Below, one piece after another: positions 44,172 through 52,849 of a stretch of 64,000 nucleotides of DNA (position 1 is the stretch's first letter; each line of letters opens with the position of its first letter). The notes under the pieces are model-generated. The model was not told the origin of the DNA and ran no database searches. It saw nothing but the letters and a program-made list of their open reading frames with translations. The position numbers were made by a program, and so were the translations under genes. The DNA is from Bradyrhizobium sp. BR 10289. Lineage in GTDB: Bacteria; Pseudomonadota; Alphaproteobacteria; Rhizobiales; Xanthobacteraceae. The DNA lies in assembly GCF_019455385.1 (NCBI RefSeq), contig NZ_JACOFR010000004.1:124001-188000 (forward strand), written 5' to 3'.

Positions 44172-44923
44172 GCGGAATCGATCCGGCCGAATGGGATGCC
44201 CGCGTCAAGCTCGCCGCCTGCTATCGCATGGTCGCCAGGCTTGGCATGGACGATTTGATCTACAATCACATCTCCCTGCGCGTGCCTGGCCATGACGATC
44301 AGTTCCTGATCAATCCCTATGGCCTGTTGTTCGACGAGATCACGGCCTCGAGCCTCGTCAAGATCGACACCAAGGGCAACAAGCTCGACGACACGCCACA
44401 GGCCGTGAACGTCGCCGCCTTCGTCATCCATGCCGCGATCCACACCTCGAACCATGACGCGGCCTGCGTGCTGCACACCCATTCCGACGCGAGCGTTGCG
44501 GTCTCAGGTCAGGAGAAGGGCCTGTTGCCGCTCAGCCAGTTCGCGATGCGCTTCTACGAGCGCCAGGCCTTTCACGACTACGAAGGCGTCGCCATCGACC
44601 TCGACGAGCAGGCGCGCCTGGTGCGCGATCTCGGCCCGCACAAGGTGATGCTGATGCGCAACCACGGCATTCTCACCACCGGCCGCACGCCGGGCGAGGC
44701 TTTCATGCTGCTCTATTATTTCGAGCGCGCCGCGCGGATCCAGCTGCAGATGCAGGCGGCGGCGGCGTCCGGCGCAAAACTGGTGATGCCGCCGCGCGAG
44801 GTCTGCGAGAAAGCGGCCCGCCAGTTCTGGGACTTGCAGGGCGACATCCTCGTGCCCGGCGAACGCGAATGGCCGGCGCTGATGCGCCAGCTCGACCGTA
44901 CCGATCCATCCTATCGCAATTGA
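44168..44923 (+). CDS. Class II aldolase/adducin-domain protein
   Basis: 251 aa. Three zinc-binding His are visible: His103 and His105 (LHTHSDASV) and His166 (RNHGILTTGRT). The catalytic Glu found in fuculose-1-phosphate aldolase (usually in an SSE motif before the first His pair) is not evident; the segment reads AVNVAAFVIH. Family members act as aldolases, epimerases or decarboxylases on small hydroxy acids or sugars. It is embedded in the importer operon between ATPase and binding protein, so it probably acts on the imported compound. Confidence 0.88.
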   Translation: MSGIDPAEWDARVKLAACYRMVARLGMDDLIYNHISLRVPGHDDQFLINPYGLLFDEITASSLVKIDTKGNKLDDTPQAVNVAAFVIHAAIHTSNHDAACVLHTHSDASVAVSGQEKGLLPLSQFAMRFYERQAFHDYEGVAIDLDEQARLVRDLGPHKVMLMRNHGILTTGRTPGEAFMLLYYFERAARIQLQMQAAAASGAKLVMPPREVCEKAARQFWDLQGDILVPGEREWPALMRQLDRTDPSYRN

Positions 44924-44946
44924 TTTTCACCGCCTGGAGTATGACC

Positions 44947-45963
44947 ATGTTGAGCCGTCGCCACGCTGTCTCCCTCCTCTCCGCCATCGCCTTGGCGACA
45001 GGCTCGCTGGTCACGGCCGCGCCAGCCGCCGAGTTGCAGAAGGCGAGCCTGCGCCTGAAATGGCTGCCGCAGGCCCAGTTCGCCGGCTTCTACGTCGCTG
45101 CCGCCAAGGGCTACTACAAGGCCGAGGGCATCGACCTCACCATCAATCCGGGCGGGCCCAATCTGCTGACCGAGAACCTGGTCGCAACCGGCGCGGACAC
45201 GTTCGGCCTTTCGGGCGGCACCGACAGCGTGTTCGCGGCGCGCGACAAGGGCCTGCCGATCGTCTGCATCGGCGTCTCGCACCAGATCACGCCCTTCATC
45301 TTCGTTACCCGCAAAGACGGTCCGGTGAAGACGATCCGGGATTTCAAGGGCAAGACCGTCACCACCTGGTTCACCGGCGCCAATCATGTGCTGAACGGCA
45401 TGCTGGCCAAGGAAGGCATCAAGCCGGACGAAGTGAAGATTCAGCCGCAGCAGGTCTCGGTGACGCCGTTCGTCGATGGCAGCGTCGATGTCATTACGGC
45501 GACTTATTACAACGAGTTCTATACCATCCAGTCGCGCATGCCGAAGGATAACCTGAAGACCTTCGTCGCCGAGGATTACGGCATCACCTTCCCGCGCGAC
45601 ACGCTGATCGTGGGCGAAGCGACCGCCAAGGAGAAGCCGGAGCTCGTCAAGGCCTTCCTGCGCGCCTCGCTCAAGGGCTGGAAGGACGCGTTCTCCGATC
45701 CCAAGGGCGCCGTCGATACCGTGATGGCGACAGCCCCGACACTCGATCGCGCGCAGCAGGAGTTCATGCTGACCGAGGTGAAGCGCTTGATGACGGCGGG
45801 CGCGGCGGCGAAGAACGGCCTGTTCTGGATCGATCCCGACGCGGTGAAGACCGCCCACGACTTCTTCCTGAAGTACGGCGTCATCTCCAAGCCGGTCGAT
45901 CTCGCAGCGGCCTATGATGCCAGCTTCATCCAGAGCATCCCGGCGGCGGACCGGCTGCCGTGA
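44947..45963 (+). CDS. ABC transporter substrate-binding protein, NMT1/THI5 type
   Basis: 338 aa. A signal peptide (MLSRRHAVSLLSAIALATGSLVTAAPAA) is followed by LRLKWLPQAQFAGFYVAAAKGYYKAEGID, the hallmark of NMT1/THI5-like receptors. Known members bind thiamine-pyrimidine precursors, riboflavin-like or other small heterocycles; others are of unknown ligand. ATG 44947 is chosen because the GGAG SD lies seven bases upstream, against one base for the ATG at 44941. A heterocyclic nitrogen compound would suit the operon's monooxygenase. Confidence 0.92.
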   Translation: MLSRRHAVSLLSAIALATGSLVTAAPAAELQKASLRLKWLPQAQFAGFYVAAAKGYYKAEGIDLTINPGGPNLLTENLVATGADTFGLSGGTDSVFAARDKGLPIVCIGVSHQITPFIFVTRKDGPVKTIRDFKGKTVTTWFTGANHVLNGMLAKEGIKPDEVKIQPQQVSVTPFVDGSVDVITATYYNEFYTIQSRMPKDNLKTFVAEDYGITFPRDTLIVGEATAKEKPELVKAFLRASLKGWKDAFSDPKGAVDTVMATAPTLDRAQQEFMLTEVKRLMTAGAAAKNGLFWIDPDAVKTAHDFFLKYGVISKPVDLAAAYDASFIQSIPAADRLP

Positions 45964-46775
45964 GCAGCCCTGCCGCGACATCGATGGGTAGCGGCCGCGC
46001 CAGCGCGCAGTCGGTCTCGATGCCGGATTCGCTGCGCAAGCTGATCCGGCTGCTGCTCGGCCTCGCCATTGCCGCGGTGATCTGGGAAGGCGCCGTGCTT
46101 CTGTTCGGCATCCGGCCCTATTACCTGCCGCGCCTCAGCACGATCCTGATGACGATGGCGGCGACGCCTCGCGCCTTTGTCGACGGCTTCCTGCGCACCC
46201 TGGCCGAAACGCTGATCGGCTTTGCCTCCGGCGGCGCGTTCGGCGTGCTCACGGGCGTCGTGTTCTTTCGCGTCCGTGCGCTGCGCGAGATGATCTTTCC
46301 GATCTTCGTGGTGTCGCAGACCATTCCGGTGATCGCCTTCGGCGCGCTGGTGGTGCTGTGGTTCGGCAATACGCTGCTCGCCAAGGCGATCATTGCGTTC
46401 TACCTCACGTTCTTTCCGGTGACGGTGAACACGCTGCTGGGCCTCGAGACCGTCGACCCCAAGCAGGTCGATTTGATGCGCAGCTTCGGCGCCTCCAACC
46501 GCCAGCTCCTGCTGCGCCTGCAACTGCCGACCGCGCTGCCGCAGATCTTCGTGGCGCTGCGACTCGCGGCCTCGTTGAGTCTCGTCGGCGCCATCGTCGG
46601 CGAATGGTTCGGCGACACCACCGGGCTCGGCGTGCTGCTGCTCCAGGCCATGTTCACCGAGAATGTCGTCGCGATCTGGGGCGCCCTGCTCGCCGCCGCC
46701 CTGCTCGGCACCGGCTTTTACGCGGTGGTCGCAGCGGTCGAGCGACGGCTCGTGTTCTGGAGCGCCGAGCAATGA
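45960..46775 (+). CDS. ABC transporter permease, SsuC/TauC-like (first)
   Basis: 271 aa, six predicted helices. The start is GTG at 45960, overlapping the receptor stop (GTGA). The EAA-type loop (VDLMRSFGASNRQLLLRLQLPTALPQIFVALRLA) contacts the ATPase. It is related to, but clearly different from, the next permease, so the pore is probably a heterodimer. It overlaps the next gene as ATGA. Confidence 0.92.
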   Translation: MSSPAATSMGSGRASAQSVSMPDSLRKLIRLLLGLAIAAVIWEGAVLLFGIRPYYLPRLSTILMTMAATPRAFVDGFLRTLAETLIGFASGGAFGVLTGVVFFRVRALREMIFPIFVVSQTIPVIAFGALVVLWFGNTLLAKAIIAFYLTFFPVTVNTLLGLETVDPKQVDLMRSFGASNRQLLLRLQLPTALPQIFVALRLAASLSLVGAIVGEWFGDTTGLGVLLLQAMFTENVVAIWGALLAAALLGTGFYAVVAAVERRLVFWSAEQ

Positions 46776-47530
46776 GCCGCGCACTCGCCTCCCCCTCGCT
46801 CGCCGTCCAGCGCGGCATTTTGGGCGCTGTTTTCCTGATCGCGTGCTGGGAAGGGACCGCGCGCGGATTTCATCTGCCGGCCTACGTGCTTCCCGCCGTC
46901 AGCGACATCATCGTGGGCCTCTGGTCGAAACGTGCCATCCTCATCGACGCCGCCGGCTACACCCTCCTCGAAGCGCTCGCGGGCTACGGGCTCGGCTGCC
47001 TGATCGGCATCGGCCTTGCCGTCGCCATCGCCCTGGCGCCGGCACTTCGCTCGGCGATCCTGCCGCTCGCGACCGCGATCAATTCGGTGCCCGTGGTCGG
47101 CTATTCGCCGCTGATCCTGCTGTGGTTCGGCATCGGCGTCAGCTCGAAGATCGTGATGGTCGCGATGGCCGTGAGTTTCACTGTCCTACTGTCGATGCTG
47201 GCCGGGCTCGACCGAGTCGATCGCCGCGCCGTCGACCTCATGAAAAGCTTCGGCGCCAGCCGCTTTGGCGTACTCTGGCGCCTGCGGCTGCCGACTGCAT
47301 TGCCGCTGCTGCTCGCCGGCATGCGCGTCTCCACGGTGCGCAGCGTCATCGTGGCGATCGTCACCGAGATGCTGGGTGCCCACGGCGGGCTCGGCTGGGT
47401 GATCTACCAGGCCGTGCTCCAGATCGACTTCGTCCAGGTCTGGTCGGCGATCTTCGTCGCCTCCGCCGCCAGCCTCGCCTTCTTCGGCCTGATCGGCTTC
47501 CTCGAACGCAAGATCCTGTTCTGGACGTGA
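46772..47530 (+). CDS. ABC transporter permease, SsuC/TauC-like (second)
   Basis: 252 aa. The ATG at 46772 overlaps the first permease stop. EAA-type loop: VDLMKSFGASRFGVLWRLRLPTALPLLLAGMRV; terminal helix LAFFGLIGFLERKILFW. The longer open frame reaching upstream is a shadow of the first permease. It probably forms a heterodimeric pore with that protein; most importers of this class need only one permease gene. Confidence 0.92.
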   Translation: MSRALASPSLAVQRGILGAVFLIACWEGTARGFHLPAYVLPAVSDIIVGLWSKRAILIDAAGYTLLEALAGYGLGCLIGIGLAVAIALAPALRSAILPLATAINSVPVVGYSPLILLWFGIGVSSKIVMVAMAVSFTVLLSMLAGLDRVDRRAVDLMKSFGASRFGVLWRLRLPTALPLLLAGMRVSTVRSVIVAIVTEMLGAHGGLGWVIYQAVLQIDFVQVWSAIFVASAASLAFFGLIGFLERKILFWT

Positions 47531-47547
47531 CGCCAGGAAAAGCACCC

Positions 47548-48858
47548 ATGAAACGACAGATGCATCTCGGCCTGTTCATCCTGGGCACCGGCAGCCACGT
47601 CGCCGGCTGGCGCTATCCCGGCGCGGTCGACAGTTTTCAGGACTTTGCCGCGATCCGGGAGATCGGCCGCACCGCCGAGCGCGGCAAGTTCGACCTGATC
47701 TTCATGGGCGACAATCTCTATGCCGATGCCGCCGCCCATCCTTCGTACACGCTGCGGCTGGAGCCGCTGACCATGCTGGCGGCGCTCGCGACGTCGACCA
47801 GCCATATCGGCCTTGGCGCGACCGTCTCCACCACTTACAGCGATCCGTTCTCGGTCGCGCGCGTGTTCGCTTCGCTCGATCACATCTCCGGGGGGCGCGC
47901 CGCGTGGAATGCGGTGACGACGGCCAATCCGGCAACCGCGGCGAATTTCGGCACCACCCATCCCGACCACGCCCGCCGCTACGAGATGGCCGGCGAATTC
48001 CTCGACGTTGTCAAGGGCCTGTGGGACGGCTGGGCGGATGACGCCATCGTCGCCGATCGCGCCAGCGGCCTCTACATCGATCCGGCAAAGCTCCGCCCGA
48101 TCGACCATGACGGCGCGTTCTTCAAAGTGAAGGGACCGCTCAACATCGGCCGCAGCCCGCAAGGCCGCCCGGTCGTGCTGCAAGCCGGCGGCTCGGAGGC
48201 CGGGCAGGCCCTCGCCGCGCGCACGGCCGATATCGTGTTCTCGGTCGTGCAGGACATCGACGAAGCCAAGGCCGGCTACGCATCGTTGAAGACGCGGCTG
48301 CCGTCGTACGGACGCAAGGCCGAGGACGTCACCGTGCTGCCGGGCGTGATGCCGGTCGTCGGGCGCACCGACAAGGAGGCGTTCGAGAAGCTCAACACGC
48401 TCCAGAGCTTCGTCAGCGGCAGCAACGCGCTCGCGATCCTGTCCGACCGCTTCGGGCGGGACATGTCGGCCTACGATCTCGACGGTCCCATCCCGGATAT
48501 CGCGCCGTCCGACAGCTATCACAGCTTCGCCAGCGTGATGCTCGCCAAGGGCCGCCGCGAGAACATGACGCTGCGCGATCTCTACAATCTCACCGCCGCC
48601 GCTCGCGGCCATTGGGTGCTGTGCGGCTCGGCCGAACGCATCGCCGACACGCTCCAGCTCTGGTTCGAGGAACACGCCGCCGACGGTTTCAACGTCATGC
48701 CACCTTATTTCCACGAAGGGTTCGAGGATTTCGTCGAGCTCGTCGTGCCGATCCTGCAGGAGCGCGGTCTGTTCCGTAGGGATTACGAGGGAACGACGTT
48801 GCGCGATCATCTCGGCCTCGCGCGTCCGGCCAATCCGTTCTTCGCGGCTAGAGCATAA
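47548..48858 (+). CDS. Luciferase-like FMN-dependent monooxygenase (NtaA/SnaA/DszA family)
   Basis: 436 aa. MKRQMHLGLFILGTGSHVAGWRYPGAV, the NAVTTANPATAANFGTTHPDHARRYEMAGEF block and LQAGGSEAGQALAARTADIVFSV are characteristic of the nitrilotriacetate monooxygenase A family. It oxidises a small organic compound with O2 and reduced FMN supplied by a separate reductase. The SD AGGAAAA lies about eight bases before ATG 47548; the longer upstream frame is a shadow of the permease. No reductase gene is in this operon; the nearest candidate is at 27900-28565. The stop TAA falls in the left end of a repeat element. Confidence 0.92.
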   Translation: MKRQMHLGLFILGTGSHVAGWRYPGAVDSFQDFAAIREIGRTAERGKFDLIFMGDNLYADAAAHPSYTLRLEPLTMLAALATSTSHIGLGATVSTTYSDPFSVARVFASLDHISGGRAAWNAVTTANPATAANFGTTHPDHARRYEMAGEFLDVVKGLWDGWADDAIVADRASGLYIDPAKLRPIDHDGAFFKVKGPLNIGRSPQGRPVVLQAGGSEAGQALAARTADIVFSVVQDIDEAKAGYASLKTRLPSYGRKAEDVTVLPGVMPVVGRTDKEAFEKLNTLQSFVSGSNALAILSDRFGRDMSAYDLDGPIPDIAPSDSYHSFASVMLAKGRRENMTLRDLYNLTAAARGHWVLCGSAERIADTLQLWFEEHAADGFNVMPPYFHEGFEDFVELVVPILQERGLFRRDYEGTTLRDHLGLARPANPFFAARA

Positions 48859-49095
48859 TGGAATTAGGTTCGATCGGTCGCTCCCGGGTCACCTCTCCCC
48901 AGCGGGGAGAGGTCGGATTGCGCTCGGCGATGCGAAGCATCGTCCAGAGCAATCCGGGTGAGGGGCCGCAACAATCGGTGAGAGCATAACCCCTCACCCG
49001 GATCGCATCTTTCGATGCGATCCGACCTCTCCCTATGGCAGAGGTGTTCAGAGTTCGCGGCCCGTAACGATCCCATCAAATCTCATTACGCCTTA
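48849..49095. repeat. Compound palindromic repeat element, copy 2 (complete)
   Basis: The core 48891-49045 begins with the hairpin ACCTCTCCCC-AGC-GGGGAGAGGT, has a central CCGGGTGAGGGG/CCCTCACCCGG stem and ends with an imperfect ACCTCTCCC/AGAGGT hairpin. The ends are inverted relatives: the reverse complement of 49076-49095 reads TAAGGCGTAATGAGATTTGA, matching the left end of copy 1. GGTTCGATCGGT occurs at 48867-48878 and at 11388-11399. The stop codons of both converging neighbours lie inside the element. Confidence 0.8.
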
Positions 49096-50034
49096 GAGCG
49101 CGCCGGCGCTACACAGCGCCTGTTCGAGCGCACGCAGCTCGTTCGGTGTCGCCGGTAACTGCGGCGGTCGGGCTGCGTCACATGAGAGGCGCCCCAGCAA
49201 TTTCAGGCAGGCCTTGAGCCGCACCGTCGCGCGTCCCCCCGGCGCATCGCGATAGATCGCAACCGCCAGCGGATAGAGCTTCTCGTGCGCGGCGCGCGCG
49301 TTCTCCCAGTCGCCGGCCTCGGCCGCAGTCCAGAGGCAGGCCACCAGCTCCGGCACCACACAGGCAAGGCTGACCTGGCTGCCGGCCGAGCCGACGATGT
49401 AGCTCGTCAGCAGATGCTCGTCGCCAGAGCCGAGCACGACGAAGTCCGGCCGCATCTTGCGGATCAGCCGTAAATTCTGCTCGTAGGTCGCAACCTCCCA
49501 GCTCCCCTCCTTGATCGCGACGAAGCGAGGATCGGCGACCAGCCGCTCCAAAAGCGGCGGGGCATAGGCCATGGCGCCCGCGCCGACGGGCGCGGCATAG
49601 AGCATCAGCGGCACGGTGGTGGCATCGCGGATGTGGCGGTGATGCTCGATGACGCAGTCGTCGGCATGACCGAGCGCCCAGCTGTTGGGCGGAAACACCA
49701 GCAGCCCGTCGGCACCGGCCTGCTCTAGCGCGGCGGCTTCTCGCGCAGCCTCCAGGCTGGATTCGTGATTGACGCCCGAGACGATCAGGCAATCCTTCGG
49801 CGCGTGCTCGCGCGCCAACTCCACCACGCGCCGCTTTTCGGCGAACGACAGCACGAAGTTTTCGCCGGCATGGCCGTTGACCAACAGCCCGTTGATGCCG
49901 GGCGTAGACGTGACGGACGCGAAATGTATCGCCAGCTGCGCCTCGTCGATTCCATAGTCCGGAGCCATCGGCACGATCGTGGCGGCATGGATGCCGCGCA
50001 GCCGATCGCTGAGGGTTCGCGCCGCGGCCTGCAT
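49093..50034 (-). CDS. Dihydrodipicolinate synthase (DHDPS/NanA)-family lyase, NGHAGE variant
   Basis: 313 aa TIM-barrel class I aldolase. The Schiff-base Lys175 (FVAIKEGSW) and Tyr146 (MLYAAPV) are present. The substrate-binding G-T-T/S-GE motif is changed to NGHAGE (residues 53-58), as in the homologue at 52850. Family members make or cleave C-C bonds next to pyruvate or another 2-keto acid, or dehydrate sugar acids. It is the last gene of an amino-acid-type ABC operon, so it probably cleaves the imported or derived compound. Its stop lies at the edge of a repeat element. Confidence 0.9.
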   Translation of the reverse strand: MQAAARTLSDRLRGIHAATIVPMAPDYGIDEAQLAIHFASVTSTPGINGLLVNGHAGENFVLSFAEKRRVVELAREHAPKDCLIVSGVNHESSLEAAREAAALEQAGADGLLVFPPNSWALGHADDCVIEHHRHIRDATTVPLMLYAAPVGAGAMAYAPPLLERLVADPRFVAIKEGSWEVATYEQNLRLIRKMRPDFVVLGSGDEHLLTSYIVGSAGSQVSLACVVPELVACLWTAAEAGDWENARAAHEKLYPLAVAIYRDAPGGRATVRLKACLKLLGRLSCDAARPPQLPATPNELRALEQALCSAGAL

Positions 50035-50036
50035 CG

Positions 50037-50834
50037 CTAGTGAATGATCTGGTCGAGGAACGTCCGCGCGCGCTCGGACTTCGGGTTCTTGAAGAACTCC
50101 TCAGGCGCGGCCTGCTCGACCACCTTGCCCTCGTTCATGAAGACGATTCGGTCGGCAACCTCGCGGGCAAAGCCCATCTCATGGGTCACGCACAGCATGG
50201 TCATGCCCTCCTCCGCGAGCTTCTTCATGGTCTCCAGCACTTCCTTGACCATCTCGGGGTCGAGCGCGGAGGTCGGCTCGTCGAACAGCATGATCTTCGG
50301 CCGCATGCACAGCGCGCGGGCGATAGCGACGCGCTGCTGCTGGCCGCCCGACAATTGCCCTGGATATTTCTCGGCCTGGTCCGGAATCCGCACCTTGGTG
50401 AGGAAATGCATGGCGAGATCCTTGGCCTCCGCCTCGCTCATGCCGTTCGCCGTCATCGGCGCCAGAGTGCAGTTCTCCAGTACCGTCATGTGCGGGAACA
50501 GATTAAAACTCTGGAACACCATGCCGGTGTCTCGCCGAACCGCATCGATGTTCTTGCGCTGGTGATCGAGCTCGACGCCGTTGACGTAGATCAGGCCTTC
50601 GTCGTGCTTCTCGATGTGGTTGATGCAGCGGATCAGCGTCGACTTGCCCGAGCCGGAGGGACCGCACACCACGATCTTCTCGCCCTTGGCGACCTTGAGA
50701 TCGACCTCATTCAGCGCGGTGAAGTCGCCATAGTGCTTGTAGACGGCTTCCATGCGCACCGCTGGGACCTCGCGCAATCTCGTTTGCGTCACCGCGCCTT
50801 CGACACCACCAGCATTCGTCGCGATCTCGCTCAT
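50037..50834 (-). CDS. Polar amino acid-type ABC transporter ATPase (GlnQ/HisP-like)
   Basis: 265 aa. Walker A GPSGSGKS, FQSFNLFPHMTVLEN (typical PAAT Q-loop), signature LSGGQQQRVAIARAL, Walker B IMLFDEPTSALDPEM, His in VTHEMGFAREVADRI. About 25 non-conserved residues precede the domain. It overlaps the permease stop as ATGA. It drives import by the permease at 50831 and perhaps also serves the orphan receptor at 62875. Confidence 0.95.
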   Translation of the reverse strand: MSEIATNAGGVEGAVTQTRLREVPAVRMEAVYKHYGDFTALNEVDLKVAKGEKIVVCGPSGSGKSTLIRCINHIEKHDEGLIYVNGVELDHQRKNIDAVRRDTGMVFQSFNLFPHMTVLENCTLAPMTANGMSEAEAKDLAMHFLTKVRIPDQAEKYPGQLSGGQQQRVAIARALCMRPKIMLFDEPTSALDPEMVKEVLETMKKLAEEGMTMLCVTHEMGFAREVADRIVFMNEGKVVEQAAPEEFFKNPKSERARTFLDQIIH

Positions 50835-51562
50835 GCGCGAGCCTCCACACTCGCCTGCGCAACCGGCGCCCTCGCCGCAACCCGCCTGGTCTTGGCTGCG
50901 CTCGACCGGCCAAAATGCTTCTCCAGTCGGCGCTGAATTGCATCCCAGACGGAGGTAAGGATCAAATAATACGCCGTTGCCGCGGCATAGACTTCGAGGA
51001 TCTGAAAGTGCTCCTGCATCAGCATGTCGCTGCGGCGCATCAGCTCTTCGACCGAAATCACCGACGCCAGCGAGGTCGCCTTCAGCAGCGAATTGACGGA
51101 ATTGCCAAGCGGCGGGATCATCAGCCGGAACGCCTGCGGCAGCGTCACGCGGCGGAACGTCACCCAGGGCGAGAGGCTGAGGGCCCAGGCCGCCTCGCGC
51201 TGCCCCGCCGACACCGCCATGAAGCCGCTGCGCACGATCTCGGCGAGATAGGCGGCTTCGTTGAGGATCAGCCCGACGAGCGCGCAGGTAATCACGCTGA
51301 ACTTGATTCCCAGCTGCGGCAGGCCGCTGTAGATCACCACAAGCTGGATCAAGAGCGGCGTGCCGCGGAAGAACCAGATGTAGAGGCGCGACGCGCCTGA
51401 CAGGATCGGGTTGGAGGACATGCGCAGCAACGCGATGCCCATGCCGAGGATCAATCCGCCGACCACCGCTGCGACCGTCAGGCCGATGGTGACGAGCACA
51501 CCCTTCATCAAAAAATAGTTGAAGAAGTAGTTGACGGCGGCCGTCGGACTGAAATGGCTCAT
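50831..51562 (-). CDS. Polar amino acid-type ABC transporter permease (HisM/GlnP-like)
   Basis: 243 aa with about five helices. The RGTPLLIQLVVIYSGLPQLG block and EAA-like loop (GQREAAWALSLSPWVTFRRVTLPQAFRLMIPPLGN) are typical of the PAAT permease family. Only one permease gene is present, so the pore is probably a homodimer. It lies 17 bases after the receptor gene. Confidence 0.94.
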   Translation of the reverse strand: MSHFSPTAAVNYFFNYFLMKGVLVTIGLTVAAVVGGLILGMGIALLRMSSNPILSGASRLYIWFFRGTPLLIQLVVIYSGLPQLGIKFSVITCALVGLILNEAAYLAEIVRSGFMAVSAGQREAAWALSLSPWVTFRRVTLPQAFRLMIPPLGNSVNSLLKATSLASVISVEELMRRSDMLMQEHFQILEVYAAATAYYLILTSVWDAIQRRLEKHFGRSSAAKTRRVAARAPVAQASVEARA

Positions 51563-51579
51563 CGGCTCGTCTCCGTATC

Positions 51580-52416
51580 TCAGGCCGGACCGGGACCGGC
51601 GATCGCGAGCGGCTGATCGGCCGGCATGGCGGTCAGGCCGAACTTGTCGAACAGCGCCTTGTAGAAACCATCAGCCCGCATCTCATTAAGCGCCTTGACG
51701 ACGGTATCGGCGACCGTCTTGTTGCGGAAGCCGAGCGTGGTGCGGGCCGTGCCGAGCCCGCTCAACACTTCCTTGACGCGGCCGCGTCCGACGAGATCGC
51801 GCGCAACGCTGTCAACCAGCAGCGCGTTGTCGACCTGGCCCGCAAGCAGCGCGCTGACGACATTGGTCGCGGTCGGAAACGTCCGCATCTCGACGGCCGC
51901 GCCACCCTTCGCCACGCTCGCATCGCTAAGCTTCTTGAGCCAGTTCATCTGATAGCTGCTGACCTCGACCGCGGATGATTTTCCGATCAGGTCGTTTTCG
52001 ATAGCAATTTTTGTGCCGCTGTCCGGCGCAACCACGACCGAGATCGCCTGGATGGCGTAAGGCACCATGTACATGAGCTTCGAGCGTTCCTCGGTCCAGA
52101 ACATGCCGGTATTGACGCCGTCGATGCGCGCGGCGCCCAGGGCGGGAATCATCGCGGGAAAATCCATCCGGACGAGTTCGACCGGAAGACACAACCGCTT
52201 GCCGAGCTCGGCGGCGAGCTCCACGTTGAGGCCCTGCAACTGGCCGTCCTTGTCGACGAATTGCTGCGGCGGATTGGTCGGGTTGATCGAGAGCTGCAAT
52301 TTCCCGGGCGCGATCAGATCGCTGTCGGCAATCGCGGGCGTGCAGGCGGCATGCGCCGCATTCGATACGAGAACGAGTGCGGCAGCGGCACTCAAGCGAA
52401 GCAGTGTCGAGAACAT
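51580..52416 (-). CDS. ABC transporter substrate-binding protein, family 3
   Basis: 278 aa with a signal peptide (FSTLLRLSAAAALVLVSNAAHA). Start 52416 has a strong GGAGG SD six bases upstream; the frame's earlier ATG is unlikely. It closely resembles the receptor at 62875-63711: both read SINPT, PPQQFVD, LQGLNVELA, RMDFP and MIPAL in the same order and share FWTEERSK. The two therefore probably bind the same class of ligand. It heads the operon with the permease, ATPase and a lyase. Confidence 0.93.
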   Translation of the reverse strand: MFSTLLRLSAAAALVLVSNAAHAACTPAIADSDLIAPGKLQLSINPTNPPQQFVDKDGQLQGLNVELAAELGKRLCLPVELVRMDFPAMIPALGAARIDGVNTGMFWTEERSKLMYMVPYAIQAISVVVAPDSGTKIAIENDLIGKSSAVEVSSYQMNWLKKLSDASVAKGGAAVEMRTFPTATNVVSALLAGQVDNALLVDSVARDLVGRGRVKEVLSGLGTARTTLGFRNKTVADTVVKALNEMRADGFYKALFDKFGLTAMPADQPLAIAGPGPA

Positions 52417-52539
52417 TTCAGACCTCCAGTAAGACGCCAATGACCGATGCAGTTCCTCGCCCGGCTTTCCCCTTCAACGTTCTTGGATGCCGTCAACCCG
52501 ATCTTTCGATACGACCGGCAGCATCGTTCTTGATCCGCT

Positions 52540-52842
52540 TCAAGCCGGTCCCGACATCGGCTTGAGCTGGATGCGCATAAAATTCTTCACGAGCGTTTCG
52601 AACGGGCCAAAACCCTTCACCTTCAGAAACTCCGGCGTCTCGAACGCCCAGCGTCCCGCAACCTCGTACATGGCGGCATATTTCGGCCCCTCGCCGACCG
52701 AGACGAAACGCTTCGCCGACAGCCAGCCCGGACAGGCGAGCAGATCAGGAAAATGCCTTTGCTCGTACCAGGCGTTGAACGCGGCCTCGTGCTCGGGATC
52801 GATGTCGACCCGTACGATGTGGATGAAGGCTTCGTCCGCCAT
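52540..52842 (-). CDS. Small protein, likely dimeric alpha-beta barrel (EthD/DUF4286-like)
   Basis: 100 aa. The pattern AFIHIVRVDIDPEHEAAFNAWYEQRHFPDLLACPGWLSAKRF resembles ferredoxin-like small domains of the EthD/ABM superfamily, in which an EQRHFPDL-type His helps bind substrate. Function is not known. Start ATG 52842 lies seven bases after the stop of the lyase gene, so it is co-transcribed as the last gene of the left catabolic arm. Confidence 0.75.
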   Translation of the reverse strand: MADEAFIHIVRVDIDPEHEAAFNAWYEQRHFPDLLACPGWLSAKRFVSVGEGPKYAAMYEVAGRWAFETPEFLKVKGFGPFETLVKNFMRIQLKPMSGPA

Positions 52843-52849
52843 GGCCCGC

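Noticed and set aside
46663..47547. A 731-codon open frame running into the luciferase-type monooxygenase
   Set aside because: Its first part is an Arg/Pro-rich shadow of the permease gene in another frame; the conserved protein starts at 47548 with its own SD.
52417..52539. Promoter with TTGACG near 52490 for the receptor gene
   Set aside because: A -35-like hexamer is present on the minus strand but I could not find a convincing -10 at the right distance, so I did not list it.
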